Shown one piece after another: positions 35,010 through 44,099 of a stretch of DNA of 64,000 bases. Source of the stretch: Pseudomonadota bacterium (lineage in GTDB: Bacteria > Pseudomonadota > Gammaproteobacteria > Steroidobacterales > Steroidobacteraceae); the NCBI GenBank assembly GCA_021808195.1, contig JAKBCE010000022.1:1-64000 (forward strand). The letters run 5' to 3'. The number at the start of each line of letters is the position of its first letter. Position 1 is the first letter of the stretch. A program made the translations under genes and the position numbers. Under the pieces are notes generated by a model. It was not told where the DNA came from. It made no database searches and was given only the letters and a program-made list of their open reading frames with translations.

Positions 35010-35139
35010 CGCACCCCCGACACCGGCACGTTGAGTCAGTATCCGGCACACACGGGGCGTAGGCAATTTCCAGTATGGAGGCGCCGCGGCGGGCTGAGGA
35101 AACTCAGCACTCACCGGCCGCCCAGCCCGAGGAGCGCGC

Positions 35140-36162
35140 ATGACCCTCTTTGTCCTGCTGACCGTCGCTGTGGCACTCCTCGCCGCGGCGCTCCTCGCGC
35201 AGCGCTGGACCCGATCCCGACCGGCGATCGCGCCGGTGATCTGGACCGCTCTTGCCTGCACCGGACTGCTGGCGGTCGGTTCGGTGGCGCTCTACGCCGC
35301 TCTCAACCGTCACGGCGCGCGTCCCTTACAGGCCCCCCCCGAGGCCCAGGCGATGGTCGGGCAACTTCAGCGCAAACTCGACGCGCATCCAAACGATCTC
35401 GCCGGTTGGCTGATGCTCGGACGCTCCTACCTCGTGCTGCAGAAATATCCGCTCGCCGCACGCGCCTACCAACAGGCACTGCACCTGTCCACCGGCAACC
35501 CTCTGGCGCTGCTCGGCGAGGCTCAGGCACTGATTCTGAGCGGCCAGAGCTCATTTGCCGGCCGGGCTGGGGAGTTGATCGAGCAAGCCCTCGCACGCTC
35601 ACCGCAGGACTCGCAAGCGCTGTTCCTCGGCGCGCTCGTTGCGCTGCACCGCGGTGAGCTGCATCGGGCCCGAAGCCGCTTCGAGCAGGTGCTGGCCCTG
35701 GCGCCGGCACCGAACGTCCAACACATCGCTGAGCATCAGATCGCTGCCATCGAGCGACAGCTCGCGGCGCGGCGCACACACACGACGCACGGCACCGCCG
35801 ACGCGAGCAACGGCACCGGCAGTGCGTTGATCCGTGTACGCCTGCAACTCGCCCCTGAACTGCGCTCACGTGCCTCGAGCAGTGCACCGCTTTACCTCTT
35901 CGTGCGCGACCTGGCGCACCCCGGGGCGCCGCTGGCGGTCAAACGCTTAAGCAGTCGTTTCCCACAGACCGTGGTGTTACGACCAAGCGACGCCATGGTA
36001 CCCGGCCACGCATTCACCGCCGGCGAGCGCGTCGAGGTCGTTGCGCGCATCTCGCCCTCGGGCAACCCGCTGGCCGAGCGCGGCGATCTGTCGGGCGAGA
36101 CGCGCTATCTCGTCGGACATGAAGGGCTCGCACAGATCCGCATCGATCAGATCACACCCTGA
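35140..36162 (+). CDS. ccmI: CcmI-like TPR protein for cytochrome c maturation
   Basis: A 340-residue protein with two N-terminal TM helices (LFVLLTVAVALLAAALLAQ; VIWTALACTGLLAVGSVALYAAL). A periplasmic TPR region follows (LDAHPNDLAGWLMLGRSYLVLQKYPLAARAYQQAL; NPLALLGEAQALI; AQDSQALFLGAL-like). The C-terminal beta domain (LYLFVRDLAHPGAPLAVKRLS...VEVVARISPSGNPLAERGDLSG) is that of CcmI/CycH. It delivers apocytochrome c to the heme lyase. No other ccm gene is nearby, yet the downstream island needs about 28 c-type hemes, so an accessory maturation role is a fair inference. Confidence 0.8.
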   Translation: MTLFVLLTVAVALLAAALLAQRWTRSRPAIAPVIWTALACTGLLAVGSVALYAALNRHGARPLQAPPEAQAMVGQLQRKLDAHPNDLAGWLMLGRSYLVLQKYPLAARAYQQALHLSTGNPLALLGEAQALILSGQSSFAGRAGELIEQALARSPQDSQALFLGALVALHRGELHRARSRFEQVLALAPAPNVQHIAEHQIAAIERQLAARRTHTTHGTADASNGTGSALIRVRLQLAPELRSRASSSAPLYLFVRDLAHPGAPLAVKRLSSRFPQTVVLRPSDAMVPGHAFTAGERVEVVARISPSGNPLAERGDLSGETRYLVGHEGLAQIRIDQITP

Positions 36163-36602
36163 TCGCTCGAGCGGGCAAGCACCTGCTGTGCGCGCCGCGC
36201 AAACGCCTCGAGCACCGCGTTCGCTGAGCCCGCCGCGAGCGATTCGATTGCCCGCTGCAGCAGCGCGGCGCGCACTTCGAGTTCCACCCCAAGCCCGACA
36301 CGACAGCCGCGCGCTGCATCAGCCGCAAATGTCCATGCCAGTCTGAAATGCTTGAACTGCGGATCCTCCGATGTCACCTCGATCGCGAGCGGCCGCTGCA
36401 GAATCGCCGTGGTGCGAAACTGCAGGCGCACCGGACCAAAGCCCACGGACTGCTCGGCCAGCAACCGCCCCGCCTCGTGCGAGGCGATCCAGGCCGAATG
36501 CCAGCCGGGCAGGTAGCGAGGATACTGCTCGATGTCGGCCGCCAGATCGAACAGCGCCTCGGGGGCGAACGGCAAGCAGCGCTCAGCGTGCTCGCTCAGC
36601 AC
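36147..36602 (-). CDS. RatA/Coq10-family START-domain protein
   Basis: A 151-residue START-like lipid-binding protein. The core (LFDLAADIEQYPRYLPGWHSAWI, VRLQFRTTAIL, FRLAWTFAADAARGCRVGLGVELEV, FARRAQQVLAR) follows the Coq10/RatA family, which binds quinones (Coq10) or the 50S subunit (RatA). The initiator is GTG, overlapping the hypF stop by seven bases. Being the last gene of the hyp operon, a quinone-related task beside a hydrogenase is attractive, but the family alone does not decide. Confidence 0.75.
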   Translation of the reverse strand: MLSEHAERCLPFAPEALFDLAADIEQYPRYLPGWHSAWIASHEAGRLLAEQSVGFGPVRLQFRTTAILQRPLAIEVTSEDPQFKHFRLAWTFAADAARGCRVGLGVELEVRAALLQRAIESLAAGSANAVLEAFARRAQQVLARSSDQGVI

Positions 36603-38962
36603 CTGACGGTCTCGGTGCGCGCACTGCCGGCATACTCGATGAGCTGTCCATAGCTGATGCCCCCGTCATTACACGGCACCTGCTCACCGAGGCAGATGCT
36701 AACACCCTCGCGCGCCAACGCGTTCGCGGTCAGTTCAGTCAGCAAGCGGTTCTGGAACACGCCACCGGTGAGCCCGACCCGGGCAAAGCTGAGCGGGCGC
36801 AGTGCTGTTGTGATCGCAACAATGACCTCGGCAAGCCCTGCATGGAACGCATAGGCGGCCCTGGCAGCTCCCGCCGACGGACTCAACAGCCGCTCGATCA
36901 GCGGCTGCCAATCGAAGCGCCAAAGACCCGCATCGTCCTGGTAGAGATGTACTGCGGCGCCCGGGTGCTCCCCGGGCTCATCCGCACGGACTGCTCGCGC
37001 CAGCGCCTCAAGACGCATGGGCGCCTCGCCCTCGTAACTGACCTGCCGAACATCCAACAACAACGCTGCAGCAGCGTCGAACAACCGGCCCATGGCACTG
37101 GTCTGCGGTGAATTCACGCCGGCCTGCCAGGCTCGTCGCACGAGCGAGTTCGTTGGCTCGCTCGGTGGCGCACGCCCGATCTCCCAGCACACCCCCGCCG
37201 CACACCGCCACGGCTCGCGCGCCGCACGCTCCGCGCCCGGCAGCCGGAAGGGACGCAGACTCGCCACGCGCCGCCACCGTCCCGGGCTGCCCCAGAAGGT
37301 CTCGCCTCCCCAGAGCGTGCCATCCTCACCGAATCCGGTGCCGTCCCACGCAAACACCAGCATCGGTTCATTCGGATCGTGCTCTGCGGCAAGTGCCGAG
37401 GCATGCGCGCGATGGTGCGACACGACCGTGACCGGCAGTCCCGATCCATACGCCCACGAGCTGCTGGGGTAATCCGGGTGCGCATCGCAGACCACTCCCG
37501 CGGCACGCACGTTGTAGAGCCGCTGCAGATCCTCTGCGACCTGGGCCAGCACCTGCACGCTGCGCGCACTCGAGAGATCCCCGATGTGCGGCGAGACCAC
37601 CACACGGTCCTCCCAGGCGAGCGCCACGGTGACCTTCTGGTGAGCGCCGACGGCGAGCATCGGTCGCTCGAACCGCCACGGCGCGCCGAGCTCGAGCGGA
37701 CCGATTCCCCGACCGATGCGCAACGTGCGCGGCCGGCCGAGCACGGTACGCACCACCGGGTCATCGGCGGGTCGGGCAATCGGCCGATCGTGGTGGACGA
37801 TGGCGTCGGCAAGCGGACCCAGCCGCTCGTTTGCGTCTGCAACCTCCGTGATGACCGGCTCGCCGCTGATATTTCCCGAGGTGGCCACCAGCGGTCGCCC
37901 CATGTCGCCGAGCAGCAGGTGGTGCAGCGGGCTGTACGGCAGCAACACACCGACCTCATCGAGACCGGGGGCGATCAGCTGAGAAAGCTGCGCTGTGGTG
38001 CGCCGCCGCACCAAGACGATCGGGCGCGAGGCCGCGCGCAGCCATTCGCTCTCGAGGGCAGACAGCTCGACATCACGGCGCACCACGGCGAGCCCGTCGG
38101 GGCCGCTCTGCGGGTACATCACCGCCAGGGGCTTGCCGGGACGATGCTTGCGGAAGCGCAGGCGCGCCACCGCAGCGTCATTGGCAGCGTCGCACAGCAG
38201 GTGGTAGCCACCGATACCTTTCACGGCCACCAGCGCCCCAGCCTGCAACAGTTGCACCGCGCGCTTCAGGGCCGCCTCCCCCGTCATCGCAGGCTGTCCG
38301 TCCGGCGCTGCGATCCGGGGCGGTGCGTTCCCGCCGCCAGAGCTGTGCTCCTGCAGCCACAGCGCAGGACCGCAACGCGGACAAGCCACCGGCTCGGCAT
38401 GGAATCGCCGGTCAGTCACCTCAGCATATTCCGCAGCGCACTCGGCACAGAGGACAAACGCTGCCATTGTCGTGTTCGCGCGGTCATAGGGCAGCGTCTC
38501 AATGAGCGTATAGCGCGGCCCGCACTGCGTGCAGTTGATGAACGGGTAGCGATAGCGTCGATCAGTCGGATCGGCCAGCTCGGCCAGGCAGTCCGGACAG
38601 GTAAAGGAGTCCGGCGGCACGAACACCCGCGCCGCATCACCGGCCGTGCTGCCGAGGATCGCGAAGCCGCTGCTTGCGTGCGGCGCAACCGCCTCGCTGG
38701 CGAGCAGCTGCGGTCGGGCCAACGGCGGCGCCCGCTCGATCAGCGCCCGCTCAAACCGCTCGAGCGCTGCCGCGGGGCCGCTGGCGAGGATTTCAACCTC
38801 ACCGTGCAGATTACGCACCGAGCCCGAAAGATCGAATTCGAGCGCAAGGCGGTATACGAACGGACGAAACCCCACGCCCTGTACGTGACCGCCGAGGCGC
38901 CAGCGCCGCGCCGAGCGCATGGCGCTCGCCTGCTGCCCATCACAAATCGAGGCGGTGTTCAT
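36596..38962 (-). CDS. hypF: Carbamoyltransferase HypF
   Basis: A 788-residue [NiFe]-hydrogenase maturation enzyme, full length. Domains in order: acylphosphatase (GGHVQGVGFRPFVYRLA, 24-40), two zinc fingers (C122/C125, C144/C147; C172/C175, C194/C197), the YrdC-like domain (GALVAVKGIGGYHLLCDA) and the Kae1-like domain with the metal site VSHHRAHASAL around residue 500. It makes the carbamoyl adenylate that HypE converts to cyanide for the Fe centre. Its start overlaps the hypB end by about 22 bases in the same operon. Confidence 0.95.
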   Translation of the reverse strand: MNTASICDGQQASAMRSARRWRLGGHVQGVGFRPFVYRLALEFDLSGSVRNLHGEVEILASGPAAALERFERALIERAPPLARPQLLASEAVAPHASSGFAILGSTAGDAARVFVPPDSFTCPDCLAELADPTDRRYRYPFINCTQCGPRYTLIETLPYDRANTTMAAFVLCAECAAEYAEVTDRRFHAEPVACPRCGPALWLQEHSSGGGNAPPRIAAPDGQPAMTGEAALKRAVQLLQAGALVAVKGIGGYHLLCDAANDAAVARLRFRKHRPGKPLAVMYPQSGPDGLAVVRRDVELSALESEWLRAASRPIVLVRRRTTAQLSQLIAPGLDEVGVLLPYSPLHHLLLGDMGRPLVATSGNISGEPVITEVADANERLGPLADAIVHHDRPIARPADDPVVRTVLGRPRTLRIGRGIGPLELGAPWRFERPMLAVGAHQKVTVALAWEDRVVVSPHIGDLSSARSVQVLAQVAEDLQRLYNVRAAGVVCDAHPDYPSSSWAYGSGLPVTVVSHHRAHASALAAEHDPNEPMLVFAWDGTGFGEDGTLWGGETFWGSPGRWRRVASLRPFRLPGAERAAREPWRCAAGVCWEIGRAPPSEPTNSLVRRAWQAGVNSPQTSAMGRLFDAAAALLLDVRQVSYEGEAPMRLEALARAVRADEPGEHPGAAVHLYQDDAGLWRFDWQPLIERLLSPSAGAARAAYAFHAGLAEVIVAITTALRPLSFARVGLTGGVFQNRLLTELTANALAREGVSICLGEQVPCNDGGISYGQLIEYAGSARTETVRC

Positions 38963-39755
38963 GCTCCGCCACCCTCGACTGGGCCGGCCGATGCGCCTGC
39001 AGGGTCATCGCGGTTGTCCGATGGGTCGCCAGGGCCGCCTCGAGCCACACACACCAGGCACGGATACCCTCGCGCGAGCGGCTCGACACGTGCAGCACGG
39101 GCGCATCGCTCGCCAGCGCGCGCAGGCTCGCTTGCGCGCGCTGCGGCTCGAACTCCGGCAACAGCGGCAGCAGATCAGTCTTGGTGATCAGCAGTGCATC
39201 GGCGGTGCGGAACAAGACCGGATATTTCTGCGGCTTGTCGTCCCCTTCCGGCACCGACAACAGCGCCACGTCGAGGTGCTGCCCCAGATCGAAGCTGGCC
39301 GGACAGACCAGATTGCCGACATTCTCGATGAACAGCACATCGAGCCCGGCGAGCGGCAACGCATCGAGCGCGTGATGCACCATGTGGGCATCCAGATGAC
39401 ATGCGCTGCCGGTGGTGATCTGCACCGCCGGCACACCCTTGGCGCGAATGCGCTGCGCGTCATTCTCGGTGGCAAGATCGCCTTCGATGACCGCAAAGCG
39501 CAACTTAGCCCCGAGCGCCTCCACCGTGCGCTCCAGCAACGCGGTCTTGCCTGCACCGGGTGAGGACATCAGGTTGATGACCAACACGCCGTGCGCATCG
39601 AAATGCTCGCGATTGTGTGCCGCCAGGGCATCGTTCTCGGCGAGCAGATTGCTCATCACCTGCACGGACTCGACGTTTGGTGCGTCGTGGTGATGACCAC
39701 TGTGCGCCACGGCGCTCAATGGGTCGGTGATCGCACAGCCGCAGTGCTCACACAT
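38940..39755 (-). CDS. hypB: Hydrogenase nickel incorporation GTPase HypB
   Basis: 271 residues from ATG 39755, which has AGGAGA ahead. The N-terminal high-affinity nickel motif is CEHCGC (2-7), then a short His cluster (HSGHHHD, 19-25), the P-loop SSPGAGKT (64-71), the metal-binding switch ITTGSACHLDA, and NLVCPASFDLG. It drives nickel insertion with HypA. The longer open frame upstream is only the antisense-like continuation through hoxX. The start lies inside the last codons of hoxX. Confidence 0.95.
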   Translation of the reverse strand: MCEHCGCAITDPLSAVAHSGHHHDAPNVESVQVMSNLLAENDALAAHNREHFDAHGVLVINLMSSPGAGKTALLERTVEALGAKLRFAVIEGDLATENDAQRIRAKGVPAVQITTGSACHLDAHMVHHALDALPLAGLDVLFIENVGNLVCPASFDLGQHLDVALLSVPEGDDKPQKYPVLFRTADALLITKTDLLPLLPEFEPQRAQASLRALASDAPVLHVSSRSREGIRAWCVWLEAALATHRTTAMTLQAHRPAQSRVAEHEHRLDL

Positions 39756-41503
39756 TGGAGATCTCCTGGTGTTGGCCACAGCCATCGGCTGCGCCAGGGT
39801 CGCTGCGGCCCTGCGGCACGCGCTGAGAGCGGTGCAGCGCCAGGTGCAGTGGCGTGCGCGACTTCGGCACGCGGTAGATGAAGTTGTACCGGGCCACGTG
39901 ATAGCTCGGATCGAAGCCGTAAAAATTGCGGTACATGCGCTCGAGCTCCTCGCTCCGATACTGCTCGAGCGGCTTGGCGCGCTCATCGGCGGCGCGCCGT
40001 TTCTGCTTCGCGGCCAGTCGCGCCGCGTACCGTGGATCGCTGGCGAGCTCGTGCGCCCAAGCGAGGATCGTCTCGAGCGGCTGTGCTTCCCCGGCGGGCA
40101 GCAACCGATCGAGGAGTCCGAGGCGGTGCGCCTCGCGCACCCCCATCGGCAATCGCCGCTGCATCAGGCGCGCGGTGCGATCCGCCCCGACACGGCGCGG
40201 CAGCAGATACGTCCAGTACTCCGATCCGTAAAGGTTACCCATGTCCTTGTAATGCGGGTTCAGCACGATGCCGGCCGCCGCCCAGACCTCATCGGCGGCG
40301 AGCGCCAGAAACACCCCGCCCGCGCCCGCCCCGCCGCGCAGCGCAGCGATCACCACCCGATCGGTCGTGGTGAGGATGTCGCGCGTCAGATCGTCCATGG
40401 CGTTGATGTTGCGCCAGGACTCCTCGGCCGGACTGTCGGCCGCCTCGATCATCCCGAGATGGATTCCGTTCGACCAATAGTCGCCCCCCCCCGCCGAGCA
40501 CCAGCACGCGGGTTGGACGCCTGAGCGCCAGCGCGTACGCCGCCCGCAGTGCCTCACATTGCGCAGTGCTCATCGCCCCGTTGTAGAACTCGAACTCGAG
40601 CAGTCCGACCGGACCGCGCTCGAGGTAGCGGATCGGCTCGTAGCCACGCGCCCTCGGGACTCGGGCGCACTCCTTCGCAAACACCGTCGCCGCCGGCAAC
40701 TTCAGCGTCCGTCGGGGTCCGGGCGCATCGAGCGGCTCGGCTCGCACATGGCCGATCCACACCGCCCCGTCGCGTGTTGCGCGCATGAGCGCTCCGCCGC
40801 CGTGCGCAAGCACGCTGCCCGGCGGACCGGAGGGTCCGTCGGCCGGATGCGCATCGAACAGCCGCACCGGCTGCGCGAACAGAGAATCGAGCACCCCCGG
40901 AGCGCCATCGGCGCTGCGAATCTTGCGCAGCACCGTTGCGGTGTCGTCGTGCTGCCAGTCGATGCACCGATCGACAGGCCGGCACGCCGGCCGCTCTCGG
41001 CCACGCACCTGCGGATCGCCCGCACGCACGGCAGAGGGCGTGTAGTTCGCCGATTCGACGCGGGCGATCGCTCGCAGCACCGCCGCACTCGCCGCATCGG
41101 ACACCTCGCGCCGGTACAGACTCGACTTCGTCGCCGCGCGCATCGGGAAGTCCTCGGCGGCCCACACCGCCCCGGCATCCATTTGCGCCTCGGCCTGCAC
41201 CACGGTAACGCCCCATTCGCGCTCGCCCTCGAGCAGCGCCCAGTCGAGCGCCGATGGACCGCGATCACCGACGATGCCCGGGTGCACCACCAAAGAGAGA
41301 TGCCGCTGCCAGATCGCCGCCGGAATGGGCCGCTTCAGAAACGGCGCGAGCACGACATGCGGATCGAACAAGGCGACCGCCTCGCGCGAGACGGTGTCGT
41401 TGATGTCGAGTTCGACCGACACCTCGTGCCCGCACTCGCGCAGATCGACGTACAGGCGCTGCGCCAGACTGTTGAAACTATGTGTCAGCAGCAATATACG
41501 CAT
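39748..41503 (-). pseudogene. hoxX: HoxX (CO-ligand-forming hydrogenase maturation protein), frameshifted
   Basis: Two frames together give the whole HoxX. Frame one, from ATG 41503, encodes the formyl-THF-binding hydrolase domain (LTHSFNSLAQRLYVDL, HPGIVGDRGPSALDWAL) up to RVLVLGGGG. Frame two holds the enoyl-CoA-hydratase-like domain (DYWSNGIHLGMIEAA, SWRNINAMDDLTRDILTTTDR, ALRGGAGAGGVFLALAADEVW). The break is at a run of nine C (nine G in the gene) at 40484-40492; eight would restore LGGGGDYWSNGIHLG. HoxX supplies CO for the active site under oxygen. This could be a real mutation, a switchable tract or a sequencing error. Confidence 0.88.
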
Positions 41504-41510
41504 CGCAGCC

Positions 41511-42554
41511 TCAACAGATCCGCGGCAGTTGCTCACCAGCAAGCCAATCGACCATGCGCTCACCGCCGAATTCGGTCGTCATCTGCACGAACCGCCGCGA
41601 ATCCGCCACGACCTCCCCGATGATGGCCGCATCGCGGCCGAGCGGATGCGCCTGCATGGCCGCGAGCACCGCCGCGGCGGTGCGCGGCGCGACGAATGCA
41701 ACCAGCTTGCCCTCGTTGGCGACGTAAAGCGGGTCGAGACCGAGCAGCTCACAGGCTGCGGCCACCGCAGGCTTGACGGCGATCTGCGCCTCGCGGATGT
41801 GCATCCCGACACCGGCCTGGACTGCGATCTCATTGAGCGTGGCGGCCAGCCCGCCTCGAGTCGGATCGCGCATGGCGTGCAGGTCCGCACCACCGACTGC
41901 CGTCATCGCGCGCACCAGCTCATGCAGCGGTGCCGAGTCGGAGGTGATCTGCGCCTCGAACTGCAGATCGTGTCGGCGCGACATGACCGCGATGCCGTGA
42001 TCGCCGAGCGATCCGGAGAGCAGGATGCGATCACCCGGACTCACGCGTTCGACCGAAACCTCGATCCCGGCCGGCACCACACCGATGCCGGTGGTGCAGA
42101 TGAACACGCCGTCGGCTTTGCCCCGCTCGACGACCTTGGTGTCGCCGGTCACCACGACGGTGTGGGCAGCGCGGGCGGCATCGCCCATGCTGCGGGCAAT
42201 GCGTTCGAGATCGGCCAACGGGAAGCCTTCCTCGAGAATGAAACTCGCGGACAGATAGCGCGGCTCGGCCCCGGCCATGGCGATGTCGTTGATCGTGCCG
42301 TGCACTGCGAGCGAGCCGATGTCCCCGCCTGGAAAGAACAGTGGGGAGATCACGTACCCGTCGGTGGTCATCACCAGCCGCGCCCCATCGATATCGAGTG
42401 CCGCCTGGTCGTTACCGCGCCGCAGCCACGCATTATCGAGGGCGCGATGAAATACCTGTCCGATCAGCTGCCCCATGGCGCGACCGCCGGCACCGTGCGA
42501 CAAATCGACACGGCCGTGGTGCAGATCGAGCGGCGGGAACGTACGGGGCCTCAT
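41511..42554 (-). CDS. hypE: Hydrogenase maturation protein HypE
   Basis: About 347 residues from ATG 42554, overlapping the hypD stop as ATGA. The PurM/AIR-synthase fold has DLSHGAGGRAM near the start, GRGND-type ALDIDGARLVMTTDGYVISP, GTINDIAMAGAEP and VVTGDTKVV. The essential C-terminus is PRIC, whose terminal Cys is carbamoylated by HypF and dehydrated to thiocyanate. It is followed eight bases later by the hoxX start. Confidence 0.95.
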   Translation of the reverse strand: MRPRTFPPLDLHHGRVDLSHGAGGRAMGQLIGQVFHRALDNAWLRRGNDQAALDIDGARLVMTTDGYVISPLFFPGGDIGSLAVHGTINDIAMAGAEPRYLSASFILEEGFPLADLERIARSMGDAARAAHTVVVTGDTKVVERGKADGVFICTTGIGVVPAGIEVSVERVSPGDRILLSGSLGDHGIAVMSRRHDLQFEAQITSDSAPLHELVRAMTAVGGADLHAMRDPTRGGLAATLNEIAVQAGVGMHIREAQIAVKPAVAAACELLGLDPLYVANEGKLVAFVAPRTAAAVLAAMQAHPLGRDAAIIGEVVADSRRFVQMTTEFGGERMVDWLAGEQLPRIC

Positions 42555-43699
42555 GCTGCGCTCTCGCGGATCGGACCGGTGCGAAATCGCTTGTACGTCC
42601 AGTACGCCGAGCATGCCCCCTCGGGCGAGACCATGCACGAACCCATGGGCGTCTCGGGCGTACATACCGTGCCGAACAGACGGCAATCGAGCGGAGTCTT
42701 GACGCCCCGCAGCACCGCCCCGCACTGACAGCCGGGCACATCACGCCCAACCACATCACGCAGCGCAAAGCGCCGCTCGGCGTCGAATTCTCCGTAACGC
42801 TCCTTCAAACGCAATGCGCTGTAGGGCACCTGGCCAAGCCCGCGCCACTCGAAGCTCTTGCGCAGCTCGAACACCTCCGCGACGTCGCGCTTCGCCACCT
42901 CATTACCCTCCAGACGTACCGCGCGGCCGTACTGGTTTTCGACCTGGTGGCGCCCCTCGTTGACCTGGCGGACCAGCATCAACACCGCCTGCAGCACGTC
43001 GAGCGGCTCGAACCCGGCGATGACGACCGGTTTGGCGAACTCCTCGGCGAAGAACGCGTACGGCTCGCTGCCGATGACCGTACTCACATGCGCCGGACCG
43101 ATGAATCCATCGAGCCGCACGCGTCCGAATTCGCGCAGGTCGGGACTTTCAAGAATGTTCTGAATCGCCGCGGGCGTGAGCACGTGGTTGCAGAACACGG
43201 TGAAATTCTCAAGCCCCATTTGCGCTGCGAGCCGCACGACCCGCGCAGTCGGCGGGGTCGTCGTTTCGAAGCCGATGGCAAACAACACCACTTGCCGGTG
43301 CGGTTCGGCGCGCGCCAGCGCAATGGCATCGAGTGCGGAGTAGATCATGCGCACGTCGGCACCTGCGGCCTTGGCGCGCAGCAACGAGATGCCCCGCGAA
43401 CCCGGCACACGCATCAGATCGCCGTAGGTGCACAAGGTGAGGCCGGGTCGCTCAGCGAGGCGGATCGCGCTGTCGATGCGCGCCACGGGTAGCACGCACA
43501 CTGGGCAGCCGGGTCCGTGGATCAGACGCACCGAGGACGGCAGCAGATCCTCCAGGCCGTAGCGGGAGATCGCGTGTGTGTGTCCGCCGCAGAATTCCAT
43601 GAACCGATAGGTCGCAGACTGACCTGTCGCCTCCGCACTGATCCGCGCCGCGAGCCGACGCGCCAGCCCGCCGTCACGATATTCCGTCGCGTGCCTCAT
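42551..43699 (-). CDS. hypD: Hydrogenase maturation protein HypD
   Basis: 382 residues. The family motifs are complete: FCGGHTH (36-42), HGPGCPVC with Cys65 and Cys68, the C-terminal [4Fe-4S] ligands in VPGCQCGAVLRG, PLDCRLFG and PMGSCMVSPEGACSAYW. It is the scaffold on which the Fe(CN)2CO unit is built with HypC. It overlaps hypC and hypE by a few bases each. Confidence 0.95.
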   Translation of the reverse strand: MRHATEYRDGGLARRLAARISAEATGQSATYRFMEFCGGHTHAISRYGLEDLLPSSVRLIHGPGCPVCVLPVARIDSAIRLAERPGLTLCTYGDLMRVPGSRGISLLRAKAAGADVRMIYSALDAIALARAEPHRQVVLFAIGFETTTPPTARVVRLAAQMGLENFTVFCNHVLTPAAIQNILESPDLREFGRVRLDGFIGPAHVSTVIGSEPYAFFAEEFAKPVVIAGFEPLDVLQAVLMLVRQVNEGRHQVENQYGRAVRLEGNEVAKRDVAEVFELRKSFEWRGLGQVPYSALRLKERYGEFDAERRFALRDVVGRDVPGCQCGAVLRGVKTPLDCRLFGTVCTPETPMGSCMVSPEGACSAYWTYKRFRTGPIRESAA

Positions 43700-43965
43700 C
43701 GCAGCAGCGCCGGCTCGGCATCAGCGGCGCCGCCGAGGTTCGCGGCCACCTCGCGTAGCGCCTCGAGCGTACGCGCCGCCTCGCGCTCATCGATCACCGT
43801 GAGCGCAAATCCCACATGCGCCAGTACGTAATCGCCGGGCTGCGCCTGCGGCGTGTAGGCGAGGCTGATCTGTTTGACCACCCCGCCGAAATCGACCCGT
43901 GCGGCAGGCAGGAGCGGATCGTGGCTGCAGATCTCGATGATTTTCCCGGGCACCGCCAGACACAT
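43696..43965 (-). CDS. hypC: Hydrogenase maturation chaperone HypC
   Basis: 89 residues beginning MCLAVPGKI, where the N-terminal Cys binds the iron complex. The OB-fold core is ARVDFGGVVKQISLAYT and QPGDYVLAHVGFALTVIDE. The upstream open frame is not part of it. As first gene of hypC-D-E-hoxX-hypB-F it is divergent from the heptaheme cytochrome gene, with a 134-base shared upstream region. Confidence 0.93.
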   Translation of the reverse strand: MCLAVPGKIIEICSHDPLLPAARVDFGGVVKQISLAYTPQAQPGDYVLAHVGFALTVIDEREAARTLEALREVAANLGGAADAEPALLR

Positions 43966-44099
43966 CGCGCGAACCTCATGCAGGGCCGAGCAGCTACCGT
44001 GCCGCAGCGGCGCCGCAACCGGAATACGTAACAGCCAGCCATCGCTAAGCATTGCTACGTATCGACCGCGGCCGCCGCCTCCGCAATGCTGACCGCTTG

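Noticed and set aside
36147..36602. RatA reading as a toxin of a toxin-antitoxin pair
   Set aside because: The expected RatB partner is not adjacent; the gene is part of the hyp operon, so only the START-domain family is claimed.
37379..39187. Long open frame of 602 codons on the plus strand
   Set aside because: Antisense shadow of hypF, which has complete domain signatures; high GC makes such frames common.
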